Assembly (NCBI RefSeq): GCF_900112195.1
Contig: NZ_FOKR01000022.1
Location: forward strand, 1 to 64,000
Length of the DNA: 64,000 nt
Direction: 5' to 3'
Origin: Butyrivibrio sp. YAB3001
GTDB taxonomy: Bacteria; Bacillota; Clostridia; Lachnospirales; Lachnospiraceae
Of this stretch, positions 25,227-34,367 are shown in pieces (within the stretch, counting starts at the first letter, position 1; each line of letters starts with the position of its first letter). Below the pieces are notes generated by a model, which saw only the letters and a program-made list of their open reading frames with translations, did not search any database and was not told the DNA's origin. A program made the position numbers and the translations under genes.

Positions 25227-26432
25227 TTACTGTAATCTTTGTTCTACATCAATTACTGATGCTCTGATAACACCATCAGTCACATAGACTGAAAGTTCAT
25301 CTTCTGCCTTAATTCCCTCTATGCTGCGGATATTTCTGCCGTCCTTATCAGACACATACGAGTATCCGCCCTTTAATCTGTCAAGTGGAGAAAGGCCTTT
25401 AAGCTTTTCAATATTTACATCCAGTCTGTGCCTAAGTTCAAGAATTCTCTTAGCCATATTATCAGACAGTTTATCCTGATATTGATCAAGTCTTATCAGT
25501 CTGTCCTTAACACGTCCCATAGGACTAAGAAGCCTTAGCGAATCCCTGCTGTTTTTCTCAAGCATCTTATAACCGTCAAGCTTTCTGCTGATCAGCTTGT
25601 TAAGTGAGTAGGAATAATCCTGAATGTCCTGTATTAATCTATCGTATTCAAAAACTGCAAGCTCAGCAGCAGCGGATGGCGTCGGTGCCCTTCTATCTGC
25701 CACAAAGTCTGCAATTGTAGTATCTGTTTCATGTCCAACTGCTGATATTATCGGGATAGGGCAATCAAAAATAGCCTGTGCAACTATCTCCTCATTAAAT
25801 GCCCATAAATCTTCTATAGAACCTCCGCCACGCCCAACAATGATCACATCTACATCTTTTTGCGAAAGCGTATGAATTCCTTCGACAATGCTCTCAGCAG
25901 CCTGATCACCCTGTACGATCGCCGGATAAAGAATAATCTGAATATGTGGATTTCTCCTGGTAGCGACATTTATAATATCCCGCACCGCTGCTCCCGTTGG
26001 AGCTGTTACTACGCCGAGAGTCTTTATATAACGAGGAATGGGCAATTTATACTCATCTGCAAACATGCCCAATTCCTGCATTTTCCTTTTCAGTTCCTCA
26101 TAGCGCTCGTAAAGAGCACCTGCTCCATCAAGTTGAATCTCCCTTGCATAGAGCTGGTACTTCCCATCTCTTTCATATACATCAATACTGCCGGTGACCT
26201 TTACCTGCTGGCCTTCCTGCATATTAAACTTAAGGCCTGCCCTGTCACCGCGAAACATTACACAGGCAATAGCAGCGCCGGAATCCTTAATAGTAAAGTA
26301 AATATGTCCTGACGAATGATATTTACAATTGCTCACCTCTCCTTTAACAGTAACTGCCTTTAAAAGAAAGTCCTGAGCAAACATATTCCTGATATATGCA
26401 TTAACCTGTGTGACTGTATATTCACTGCGCAA
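25227..26432 (-). CDS. xseA: Exodeoxyribonuclease VII large subunit
   Basis: 401 residues. An OB-fold domain (VKGEVSNCKYHSSGHIYFTI) is followed by the catalytic core with RNPHIQIILYPAIVQGD and VIIVGRGGGSIEDLWAFNEE. A coiled-coil region precedes the C-terminal GYSYVSDKDG end. Its start overlaps the nusB stop by 11 bases, so translation is coupled. Confidence 0.94.
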   Translation of the reverse strand: MRSEYTVTQVNAYIRNMFAQDFLLKAVTVKGEVSNCKYHSSGHIYFTIKDSGAAIACVMFRGDRAGLKFNMQEGQQVKVTGSIDVYERDGKYQLYAREIQLDGAGALYERYEELKRKMQELGMFADEYKLPIPRYIKTLGVVTAPTGAAVRDIINVATRRNPHIQIILYPAIVQGDQAAESIVEGIHTLSQKDVDVIIVGRGGGSIEDLWAFNEEIVAQAIFDCPIPIISAVGHETDTTIADFVADRRAPTPSAAAELAVFEYDRLIQDIQDYSYSLNKLISRKLDGYKMLEKNSRDSLRLLSPMGRVKDRLIRLDQYQDKLSDNMAKRILELRHRLDVNIEKLKGLSPLDRLKGGYSYVSDKDGRNIRSIEGIKAEDELSVYVTDGVIRASVIDVEQRLQ

Positions 26433-26823
26433 ATTTAGCTAACACTCCGTTTACAAACGCAGGAGAACCATCCTGTCCAAATTTTTTAGCAAGCTCAACT
26501 GCCTCATTGATTGCAACACCTGTCGGTACTGAGTCATCATATCTGATCTCATATACAGCAAGCCTGATGATAGTAAGATCAACCTTGGCCATACGTGATG
26601 TAACCCATCCTGTTGTGGTCTCGTTGATAGCCTTATCAATTTCTTCAAGCTTTGAAGCTATGTTCTCATATTTTTCTCTGACATAATCAGCGTCTGTCTT
26701 TGTAAACTCTTTATCCCCTGTAGTAGTAAAGAGCTCTTCCTGCTCAGACATTTCATCAATTGTGTTAAACTCTACTCTAAACAGCAGCTGAAAGACCTGC
26801 TCTCTAAGTTCACTTCTGTTCAT
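26422..26823 (-). CDS. nusB: Transcription antitermination factor NusB
   Basis: 133 residues, all-helical, starting NRSELREQVFQLLFRVEF and ending with the conserved PTGVAINEAVELAKKFGQDG and PAFVNGVLAKF. It acts with NusE (S10) on boxA of rRNA operons. It is followed by xseA. Confidence 0.93.
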   Translation of the reverse strand: MNRSELREQVFQLLFRVEFNTIDEMSEQEELFTTTGDKEFTKTDADYVREKYENIASKLEEIDKAINETTTGWVTSRMAKVDLTIIRLAVYEIRYDDSVPTGVAINEAVELAKKFGQDGSPAFVNGVLAKFAQ

Positions 26824-26847
26824 ATCATCCTATCCATTCTAAAAAAC

Positions 26848-27201
26848 TTAAGCCTTAGGCATTGTAATGCCTGCTATTCTAATGTTAACATCGGTAACTT
26901 CAAGCCCTGTCATATTCTCTATTGTTGATTTGACACGGGTCTGTGCCTGCTGGCATGTTGCCGGAATATTGTATCCATAAACCATCATAAGTGCCAGATC
27001 AATTTTTACTTCAGATGAACTAAGTAAAACTTTGGCTCCCTTAGTAAGGTTCTTCCTTGTAACCTTTTCCAAAACATCGCTTGTGTAATTACCAGCCATA
27101 GCTGAAACACCATCAACTTCAAGTGCAGCTAAAACTGCAATTCTTGCAACTACATCATCAGCAATCTTAACTGATCCAATTTCTGCTAATCCTTTTGCCA
27201 T
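26848..27201 (-). CDS. Asp23/Gls24 family envelope stress protein
   Basis: 117 residues with the Asp23 fold: IADDVVARIAVLAALEVDGV at the start and VKIDLALMMVYGYNIPATCQ in the middle. Members act near the membrane in alkaline or envelope stress, and this gene before nusB is common in Clostridia. It is the promoter-proximal gene of the run to recN. Confidence 0.9.
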   Translation of the reverse strand: MAKGLAEIGSVKIADDVVARIAVLAALEVDGVSAMAGNYTSDVLEKVTRKNLTKGAKVLLSSSEVKIDLALMMVYGYNIPATCQQAQTRVKSTIENMTGLEVTDVNIRIAGITMPKA

Positions 27202-27245
27202 TTCAAACTTACCTCGTTATCTTCTAAAAGATGCATATATATCAT

Positions 27246-27274
27246 AGTATAACATAATTGCAGGCTTGATTAAA
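27246..27274 (-). promoter_or_regulatory. Putative promoter of the asp23-nusB-xseAB-ispA-dxs operon
   Basis: On the minus strand TGTTATACT, an extended -10 (TATACT at 27246-27251), has TTTAAT (27269-27274) 17 nt upstream as a weak -35. It lies 45 nt upstream of the asp23 start, with GAGGT before the ATG. Confidence 0.45.
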
Positions 27275-27289
27275 CCACGCTTTCAATTA

Positions 27290-28738
27290 TCAGGCGATCC
27301 AAAAAATAATCGTATTGGTGTCTGCAAACGTAGTATATGAAATTGAAGAGTTCTCACCCTGCAAATAGTTAAATACCAGTCGCTGAGTGATAAGCTGATC
27401 AAACAGCTGATCATATACATTCTTGCTGGCGCATTTGATTATAACATTACTGCTTCCATCCTGATATCTTCTGCTGAACAATTCCCCTACAAGAGCAAGC
27501 TCCGCAGAAGTAAAATATTCATCTTCCCTGACATAATAATTGTCTTTAAGACTATTGCATACCGGCATGTATATTACATCTGATATGGTGTGATTCTTAA
27601 GCAGTTCATCGGTTGTAACATTCAGATAATCATAATTCACAGCAGGAAGCCTGGTGGCATCAGCACTTTCACCATTTCCCACCTGGTAGGATGAATCTCC
27701 CCATGTCACATCAAGATAATAATATGCACCGTTACACTCAACCAGATTCCAGGCGTGACTTACGCCCTTTGACTTCTTAGTATCGACAGTCCCGGTAACA
27801 AGTGTGCAGTTAATTCCAAGTTTGTTCAAAAGATATTGTGCTGCCTTCGAATAACCGTTGCAGACACTTTTCTTATTTATGAAAACCGAGCAGATATTCT
27901 GATTATCCTCAGCCTCGACATCATACTCAGTATTATTTATCAGATACTCATAAATATACTTAATAGCATAATATTCATCAGAAGATCCCGGTGCTCCGGA
28001 CAGACATTCATTTGCAGCTTTATCTATTTGCTTTTGTTTGATTGCAACTTCATTTTCGTTGTAAATATAGCTTCCGGAAAATGTTATGTTCGTAATCACA
28101 TCGTCCAACGACAGATAATTTGTATACTTATAACCATCCACATAAAACAGTTCCGGGTGGTCGATAAGCAGATAATCAAAGACAAGGTCAAGGGCTTCAT
28201 CACTTGTAGTAGAAACAGGAACATCCACCGCCATATTCTGTATGATTATCAACATCTCAGCGTACAAAGTCTTGCCCGCCTCTGTAAGACGCTCATAGGC
28301 ATATAATCCTTTTTGTTCCCGCTTAACCAAGTCAATACTATTATCAGTAAGTCCGGCATCAAGCCTTGCCTGCTTCATATCCTCATTAAGACTCGACTCA
28401 GATATGTGCATATAAGAATCGCTAAATAGTTTATCCGCAATACTCTCATCAGAAGTCTGTTCATCACTTGTAACACCTGAAGATGTAGCATCAGTACTAT
28501 TCGTGCCACTATCTTCATCAGCCGCTGAACTATTATTGCTATCAGATGGCTCTGTGCCTGATATATCCTGACCGATACCATTTTCTGCCAAAGTATTATC
28601 TTCGGTAGAAGCATCCTTCATGCCAAGGATTTCCAGATACTCATCAACGCTGGAATAAGCGCAGCCTGAGAGCATGCATATCATAGTTAATATGCTCAGC
28701 AGAATCGCTATTTTTTTCTTAGCAAAACAAACTCTCAT
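27290..28738 (-). CDS. Secreted lipoprotein with transglutaminase-like domain
   Basis: About 482 residues from ATG 28738 (GGAGG 7 nt upstream). A lipoprotein signal IAILLSILTMICMLSGC marks the lipidated Cys. A Ser/Thr/Asp-rich linker of about 60 residues follows. The transglutaminase-like fold has the Cys in SVCNGYSKAAQYLLNKLGIN, the His in VSHAWNLV and the Asp in YYLDVTWGD. Such surface proteins act as proteases, crosslinkers or wall-linked binding proteins. The substrate is unknown. It lies alone between prfC and asp23. Confidence 0.85.
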   Translation of the reverse strand: MRVCFAKKKIAILLSILTMICMLSGCAYSSVDEYLEILGMKDASTEDNTLAENGIGQDISGTEPSDSNNSSAADEDSGTNSTDATSSGVTSDEQTSDESIADKLFSDSYMHISESSLNEDMKQARLDAGLTDNSIDLVKREQKGLYAYERLTEAGKTLYAEMLIIIQNMAVDVPVSTTSDEALDLVFDYLLIDHPELFYVDGYKYTNYLSLDDVITNITFSGSYIYNENEVAIKQKQIDKAANECLSGAPGSSDEYYAIKYIYEYLINNTEYDVEAEDNQNICSVFINKKSVCNGYSKAAQYLLNKLGINCTLVTGTVDTKKSKGVSHAWNLVECNGAYYYLDVTWGDSSYQVGNGESADATRLPAVNYDYLNVTTDELLKNHTISDVIYMPVCNSLKDNYYVREDEYFTSAELALVGELFSRRYQDGSSNVIIKCASKNVYDQLFDQLITQRLVFNYLQGENSSISYTTFADTNTIIFWIA

Positions 28739-28834
28739 ACTGCGCCTCCAACGTATTTTCTTTCTCATTCATTGTTACATGAAACCTACAGTAAATGCAT
28801 GTTTCTGCAATATCTTTTATGCGTGTAAACAATA

Positions 28835-30439
28835 TTAATTCTTTTTGAACTCAGATAAAATAAGTCCCTTGTTTCTATCCATAGTCATGCCAACGCTCCA
28901 CTCATTAATAAACAAAAGAAGTGGTCTGTCATGCATATCTTTAATCTTCTTCATATCTGATGTTCCAACAAGTGTAGACATATCAACGTCTTCATTATCA
29001 ACCCATCTGATATACTCATATGGAAGATTTTCAAGGATTATATCTACATTGTACTCACTTTGCAGTCTAAATTTCAACACATCAAACTGAAGAACACCTA
29101 CAACGCCTACAATTATCTCTTCAAGACCTGTATTGTATTCCTGGAAAATCTGAATCGCACCTTCCTGAGCAATCTGAGTGATTCCCTTTACAAACTGCTT
29201 ACGTTTCATTGTGTCCACCTGACGTACTCGCGCAAAGTGCTCAGGCGCAAAAGTAGGAATTCCCTCATACACAATATTATCCTTAGGCATGCATACTGTA
29301 TCGCCTATTGAGAAAAGACCCGGATCAAATACACCGATGATATCTCCGGCATAAGCTTCACTCAGTATCTTACGCTCATCAGCCATAAGCTGCTGTGGCT
29401 GTGAAAGTCGCATTACTTTACCACTCTGTACATGCTTGACTTCATTGTCGGCATCATATCTTCCGGAACAAATTCTCATGAAAGCAATTCTGTCTCTGTG
29501 AGCCTTGTTCATGTTAGCCTGAATCTTGAAAACAAATGCAGAAAAGTCTCTATCAAGAGGATCTACCTTTTCACCATCAGAAGATGTACGTCCTGTAGGA
29601 GGAGTAGCCATCTTTAAGAAATGGTGCAAAAACAGCTCAACTCCGAAATTCTGCAGTGCTGAACCAAAGAATACAGGAGTAAGTTCACCGGCACGAACTT
29701 TATCGATATCATATTCAGTGCCTGCGCCGTCAAGAAGCTCAATTTCGTTTACAAGCTTATCTAAAGCTTGTTCTCCAACAAGTTCATCGATTGAAGCCTT
29801 GTCATCGAGACTTATATGAGTTTCTTTTCCCTCTTTTGTTCCCTTCTGAGTTTCAGAGAAAGTTACGATGTGACCTTCTCTTCTATCATAAATTCCTTTA
29901 AAATTCTTACCTGATCCAATCGGCCAGTTCATCGGACATGTTGCGATTCCAAGATTATTCTCGATGTCATCAAGAAGATCAAAAGTATCCATCGCATCTC
30001 TATCCAACTTATTGATAAAAGTAAAGATCGGAATATGGCTCATTGCACAAACTTTGAAAAGTTTTCTTGTCTGAGCCTCAACACCCTTACTTGCATCGAT
30101 AACCATGACAGCAGAATCCGCTGCCATAAGTGTTCTATATGTATCTTCTGAGAAATCCTGGTGTCCGGGAGTATCAAGAATATTTATGCAACATCCTTCA
30201 AAATTAAACTGAAGAACTGAAGAAGTTACTGAAATACCACGTTGCTTCTCAATTTCCATCCAGTCTGAAACTGCATGTCTGGCTGTTGCTTTTCCCTTAA
30301 CGCTACCTGCCATATTAATAGCTCCACCATAAAGAAGGAACTTCTCTGTAAGAGTTGTCTTACCTGCATCCGGGTGAGAGATTATGGCAAAAGTACGTCT
30401 TTTATTTATCTCATTAATTGTTTCTTTTGTATTACCCAT
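28835..30439 (-). CDS. prfC: Peptide chain release factor 3
   Basis: 534 residues from ATG 30439 (MGNTKETINEINKRRTFAII); the frame is open for 28 more codons but they are not family-like. G1 SHPDAGKTTL, G3 DTPGHQDFSEDT and G4 NKLDRD mark the translational GTPase, and the NAGSVKGKATARHAVSDWME-like RF3 signature is present (AGSVKGKATARHAVSDWME). RF3 removes RF1/RF2 after peptide release. Confidence 0.93.
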   Translation of the reverse strand: MGNTKETINEINKRRTFAIISHPDAGKTTLTEKFLLYGGAINMAGSVKGKATARHAVSDWMEIEKQRGISVTSSVLQFNFEGCCINILDTPGHQDFSEDTYRTLMAADSAVMVIDASKGVEAQTRKLFKVCAMSHIPIFTFINKLDRDAMDTFDLLDDIENNLGIATCPMNWPIGSGKNFKGIYDRREGHIVTFSETQKGTKEGKETHISLDDKASIDELVGEQALDKLVNEIELLDGAGTEYDIDKVRAGELTPVFFGSALQNFGVELFLHHFLKMATPPTGRTSSDGEKVDPLDRDFSAFVFKIQANMNKAHRDRIAFMRICSGRYDADNEVKHVQSGKVMRLSQPQQLMADERKILSEAYAGDIIGVFDPGLFSIGDTVCMPKDNIVYEGIPTFAPEHFARVRQVDTMKRKQFVKGITQIAQEGAIQIFQEYNTGLEEIIVGVVGVLQFDVLKFRLQSEYNVDIILENLPYEYIRWVDNEDVDMSTLVGTSDMKKIKDMHDRPLLLFINEWSVGMTMDRNKGLILSEFKKN

Positions 30440-30482
30440 TTCTATAATCCATTCACTTATCAGTCTTTTGTTACAAATATGA

Positions 30483-30507
30483 GGTCGGCATGATAACCAT
30501 TCCGACC
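30483..30507 (-). terminator. Hairpin between pnp and prfC, possible weak terminator
   Basis: GGTCGG (30483-30488) pairs with CCGACC (30502-30507) around 13 nt. The following minus-strand sequence is only moderately T-rich. It lies 36 nt after the pnp stop. Confidence 0.35.
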
Positions 30508-30542
30508 CCACAATCATTAGCACCTAATCAATACAAACTGCA

Positions 30543-32633
30543 TCAGTTCTGTGCAACATCCTTCATAGAGAAGCTGATTCTGCCCATCTTGTCCTTGCCA
30601 AGGCATACAACTGTAACTGTGTCGCCAAGTGTAAGAACATCCTCAACACGATCAATTCTTTCTTTTGAGATCTTGCTGATGTGAACCATGCCTTCTTTTC
30701 CAGGAGCAAATTCAACAAATGCGCCAAATTCTTTGATACTTACTACTTTACCGGTAAATACCTGACCTTTTTCAAAATCAGAAACAATAATATTGATCAT
30801 ATCAACAGCCTGCTTGATCATATCCTGATCTTCACCGCAAACTGAAACCTTACCATCATCAGTAATATCAATCTTAACGCCTGTACGAGTGATAATCTCG
30901 TTGATTGTCTTTCCTCTCTGACCAACAACATCGCCAATCTTTTCAGGGTCAATCTGAATGAATACAATCTTAGGAGCATACTTGGATACTTCCTTACGAG
31001 GCTCTGCAATAGCTTTGCTCATGCACTCATCCATAATAAACAATCTAGCCTCACGGCACTGCGCAATAGCTGTCTCAACGATAGGCTTTGTAAGACCATG
31101 AATCTTAATATCCATCTGGATAGCTGTAATACCATCTTTTGTTCCGGTTACCTTGAAGTCCATATCTCCAAAGAAGTCTTCAAGTCCCTGAATATCTGTA
31201 AGAACGATGAAATCATCATCTGTATCGCCTGTTACAAGACCGCAGCTAATTCCGGCAACCATCTTCTTGATAGGTACACCTGCAGCCATAAGAGACATAC
31301 ATGATGCACATGTTGAAGCCATGGATGTTGATCCGTTAGACTCAAATGTCTCTGATACGCAACGGATTGCATAAGGGAATTCTTCAACGCTTGGAAGTAC
31401 AGGAAGAAGTGCTCTCTCAGCAAGTGCTCCGTGTCCGATTTCTCTACGTCCTGGGCCTCTTGATACCTTGGTCTCACCAACAGAATATGCCGGGAAGTTG
31501 TACTGATGAACATATCTCTTATCAGCAGCAAAGTTATCAAGTCCCTCTACCTTCTGAGCTTCAGAAAGTGGTGCAAGTGTTGTTACGTCGCAGATCTGTG
31601 TCTGACCACGAGTAAACATAGCACTTCCGTGAACTCTTGGGATAAGATCTATCTCAGCAGAAAGAGGTCTTATCTGCTTGATCTCACGACCATCTGGTCT
31701 CTTGTGATCTTTAAGGATCATCTTACGAACAGTCTTCTTCTCATACTGATAAATAGCTTCTCCGAGGATTGCAAGCCATTCCTCATTATCAGCAAACTTC
31801 TCTGTAAGTCTGTCTGTAATATCAGCGATGTTAGCTTCTCTTGTCTGCTTATCATCTGTAAATACAGCCTTCTCCATCTCTTCCGGAGGAACAACTTCCT
31901 TAATTGCAGCAAAAAGCTCTTCAGGAACAGCACAGCTTGTATATTCGTGCTTTGGCTTACCTACTTCAGCAACAATACCCTTAAAGAATTCGATAATCTG
32001 AAGGTTTACATCGTGTGCCTTGTAGATAGCTTCCTTCATCTTTTCTTCAGGAATCTCATTAGCGCCAGCCTCGATCATGATAACCTTCTGTCCAACAGAA
32101 GCTACTGTAAGCTTAAGGTCACCTGTATTCCACTGTTCCTGTGTAGGGTTAACGATGAGTTCTCCATCGATCATTCCCATCTGTGTCATAGCGCAAGGGC
32201 CATCAAAAGGAATATCTGAAATTGAAACAGAAACAGAAGCACCAAGCATTGCTAAAAGCTCAGGTCTGCACTGAGGATCAACAGACATTACCATAGTCTC
32301 GATTGTTACGTCATTTCTATAATCCTTAGGGAAAAGAGGACGCATAGGACGATCGATAACACGGCTGGTAAGAATAGCATTTTCTGAAGGCTTTCCTTCT
32401 CTCTTATTGTATCCTCCCGGGAATTTGCCTACAGCATAGAATTTCTCACCATATTCTACTGAAAGTGGGAAGAAATCAATTCCGTCTCTTGGCTTAGCTG
32501 ACGCTGTAGCTGTACAAAGAACTGTTGTATCTCCATACTGCATGAATGCGCAACCATTCGCCTGTTTACCAACCTTGCCAACCTCGACCTTAAGTGTGCG
32601 GCCAGCCAGTTCCATTGAATAAGTTTTTACCAT
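30543..32633 (-). CDS. pnp: Polyribonucleotide nucleotidyltransferase
   Basis: 696 residues. Two RNase PH domains (FPLSVEYGEKFYAVGKFPGG, RPLFPKDYRNDV in the first; RVHGSAMFTRGQTQICDVTT and NGSTSMASTCAS in the second) are joined by a helical domain, followed by KH (DVVGQRGKTINEIITRTG) and S1 (GKVVSIKEFGAFVEFAPGKE). It degrades RNA 3'-5' with phosphate. It follows rpsO as in B. subtilis. Confidence 0.96.
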   Translation of the reverse strand: MVKTYSMELAGRTLKVEVGKVGKQANGCAFMQYGDTTVLCTATASAKPRDGIDFFPLSVEYGEKFYAVGKFPGGYNKREGKPSENAILTSRVIDRPMRPLFPKDYRNDVTIETMVMSVDPQCRPELLAMLGASVSVSISDIPFDGPCAMTQMGMIDGELIVNPTQEQWNTGDLKLTVASVGQKVIMIEAGANEIPEEKMKEAIYKAHDVNLQIIEFFKGIVAEVGKPKHEYTSCAVPEELFAAIKEVVPPEEMEKAVFTDDKQTREANIADITDRLTEKFADNEEWLAILGEAIYQYEKKTVRKMILKDHKRPDGREIKQIRPLSAEIDLIPRVHGSAMFTRGQTQICDVTTLAPLSEAQKVEGLDNFAADKRYVHQYNFPAYSVGETKVSRGPGRREIGHGALAERALLPVLPSVEEFPYAIRCVSETFESNGSTSMASTCASCMSLMAAGVPIKKMVAGISCGLVTGDTDDDFIVLTDIQGLEDFFGDMDFKVTGTKDGITAIQMDIKIHGLTKPIVETAIAQCREARLFIMDECMSKAIAEPRKEVSKYAPKIVFIQIDPEKIGDVVGQRGKTINEIITRTGVKIDITDDGKVSVCGEDQDMIKQAVDMINIIVSDFEKGQVFTGKVVSIKEFGAFVEFAPGKEGMVHISKISKERIDRVEDVLTLGDTVTVVCLGKDKMGRISFSMKDVAQN

Positions 32634-32810
32634 TTTTTCTCCTTCGCTCTGCTCATCCGCAGTCCTTCATCCACTTTTTGAAAAAGCCATAATGAAACAA
32701 ACTCTGACTAAAAAAAAGTACTTCAGGCGCGTGTGCAGTTTAAACATATTTGCATCATCTATAGAAAAGCGTAAATACGCATATTCTCTTAAAACATAGA
32801 AAGACGGAAC

Positions 32811-32830
32811 AGGCTGATTCTCATCAGCCT
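32811..32830 (-). terminator. Terminator/attenuator hairpin between rpsO and pnp
   Basis: AGGCTGAT (32811-32818) pairs with ATCAGCCT (32823-32830) around TCTC. Flanking GGCGGG/CCGTC bases can extend it, and CTTTCTATG follows on the minus strand. It lies 24 nt after the rpsO stop and may set the rpsO:pnp ratio. Confidence 0.5.
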
Positions 32831-32853
32831 AATCCCGCCTTTAATGATTCTAA

Positions 32854-33120
32854 TTACTTTCTGAGACCAAGATCAGCGATAAGCTTACGATAAGCTTCGA
32901 TATCCTTCTTCTTAAGATATCCAAGAAGGCTACGTCTCTGACCTACCATCTTAAGAAGACCTCTTCTTGAGTGGTGATCCTTAGGGTTCTTGTCAAGGTG
33001 AGCGTTAAGCTCTTTAATTCTCTCTGTAAGAATAGCAACCTGAACTTCTGGTGAACCTGTGTCGCCAGCCTTTCTAGCAAACTTTCCGATAACTTCTGTT
33101 TTCTTCTCTTTTGTAATCAT
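32854..33120 (-). CDS. rpsO: 30S ribosomal protein S15
   Basis: 88 residues from ATG 33120, the normal length; AAAGGAG lies 7 nt upstream. The S15 core [20 protein letters not shown] and [20 protein letters not shown] are present. It binds the central domain of 16S rRNA. A 5' leader of about 135 nt precedes it and may be the S15 autoregulatory site. Confidence 0.96.
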   Translation of the reverse strand: MITKEKKTEVIGKFARKAGDTGSPEVQVAILTERIKELNAHLDKNPKDHHSRRGLLKMVGQRRSLLGYLKKKDIEAYRKLIADLGLRK

Positions 33121-33242
33121 GTTCTTCTCCTTTTCTTCGCAAGTGTAATAAATACACTGCATACATTTACATGAATCCGCCTCCTACACAGATAAAGGAT
33201 GGAGTATCCAAAAACCGTGTAAAGGTAATTCTAACAATTTCT

Positions 33243-33298
33243 GTTGGCACTTTCGTCACCAACTAAGTCATATTAGCATAGAAGCCTATATATGTAAA
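33243..33298 (-). promoter_or_regulatory. rpsO promoter and leader hairpin
   Basis: On the minus strand TTTACA (33293-33298) and TAATAT (33270-33275) are 17 nt apart. The first transcribed bases can form GTTGG (33243-33247) / CCAAC (33259-33263). The leader runs to 33120. S15 is known to bind its mRNA in many bacteria, but the exact structure here is not clear by eye. Confidence 0.5.
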
Positions 33299-33382
33299 GT
33301 ATTTTTATAATTCTGCGTTTATCACCGGCTGACAAATTTAGAAAACTTCCCTTGAAAAATAATCCTATTTTCTGACAGGTAA

Positions 33383-33391
33383 TGTTATAAT
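33383..33391 (+). promoter_or_regulatory. Extended -10 promoter of the glycosyltransferase gene
   Basis: TGTTATAAT (33383-33391) is an extended -10. No good -35 stands 17 nt upstream. GGAGGG precedes the ATG at 33423. It is divergent from the rpsO promoter, about 95 bp away. Confidence 0.5.
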
Positions 33392-33422
33392 CATTACTGT
33401 ATGTTTATTGTGGAGGGTTTTA

Positions 33423-34367
33423 ATGAAAAAAAAGATATCAATTGTTGTTTCTGTTTACAATGAGCAGGAAGTGCTCAATCTTTTTGTAAACGCCTTTGAA
33501 AAAATAAAAAACAAAATCCAATGGGATTATGAACTTATATTTGTTAATGACGGAAGTAGTGATAACAGCCTTTCTATATTAAAGGAACTTTCTGATAAAT
33601 ATCCGTATATTAAACTGATTTCTTTTACCAAAAACTTCGGTCACGAAGCTGCCATGATCGCCGGAATAGACAACGCAACCGGAGATGGCATAATATGCAT
33701 GGACGCTGACCTTCAGCATCCTGTCGAGTGCATTCCTCAGATCATTTCTGAATTTGATAAAGGCATAGATGTAGTCAATATGATAAGGACCGAGAATAAA
33801 TCTGCTGGTCTTTCCAAAAAAATTACTACATTTTTATTCTACCGCGTTGTAAACATTCTATCCGCCAATGATTCGTTCAAGGAAAATGCCTCTGATTTTA
33901 TCGCAATAAGCAAAAGAGCTGCCGACGTTTTAAGAAAAAACTACCGCGACAAAGTCCGTTTTCTTAGAGGCTACGTTCAAAACATGGGCTTTCCTTCTAC
34001 AACTATCACCTATGTTGCTCCGGAAAGAGCTGCCGGCAAAAGTCATTACAGCCTTATAAAGCTATGGCACTATTCCACAAATGTCATTGTTGGATTTTCG
34101 GATTTTCCACTTAAAGTCGGCGGTTACGCAGGCATTGCTTCTGCGCTTATCGGCGTTTTGGTGATCATCGATGCACTTTTAACCTATAAAAAAGCCCCAA
34201 GCGGATATGCAACTATAATCGTTGTACTGTGCTTCATGTTTGCGGTCTTATTCGTCATTATTGGAATAATCGGCAAATACCTTGCTGTTCTATTTTACGA
34301 ATCCAAAGACAGGCCGATTTATATACTCGATGAAAAAATAGGATTTAACGGAGAAGAAAATGATTGA
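33423..34367 (+). CDS. GT2 glycosyltransferase, undecaprenyl-phosphate type (GtrB/DPM1-like)
   Basis: 314 residues from ATG 33423 (GGAGGG 5 nt upstream). A GT-A domain starts ISIVVSVYNEQEVLNLFVNA with DGSSDNS and the metal site MDADLQHP. FLRGYVQNMGFPSTTITYVA follows, then two C-terminal transmembrane segments (about 225-250 and 262-290). This matches bactoprenol glucosyl/mannosyl transferases that load a sugar on undecaprenyl phosphate. It overlaps the next gene by eight bases. Confidence 0.88.
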   Translation: MKKKISIVVSVYNEQEVLNLFVNAFEKIKNKIQWDYELIFVNDGSSDNSLSILKELSDKYPYIKLISFTKNFGHEAAMIAGIDNATGDGIICMDADLQHPVECIPQIISEFDKGIDVVNMIRTENKSAGLSKKITTFLFYRVVNILSANDSFKENASDFIAISKRAADVLRKNYRDKVRFLRGYVQNMGFPSTTITYVAPERAAGKSHYSLIKLWHYSTNVIVGFSDFPLKVGGYAGIASALIGVLVIIDALLTYKKAPSGYATIIVVLCFMFAVLFVIIGIIGKYLAVLFYESKDRPIYILDEKIGFNGEEND

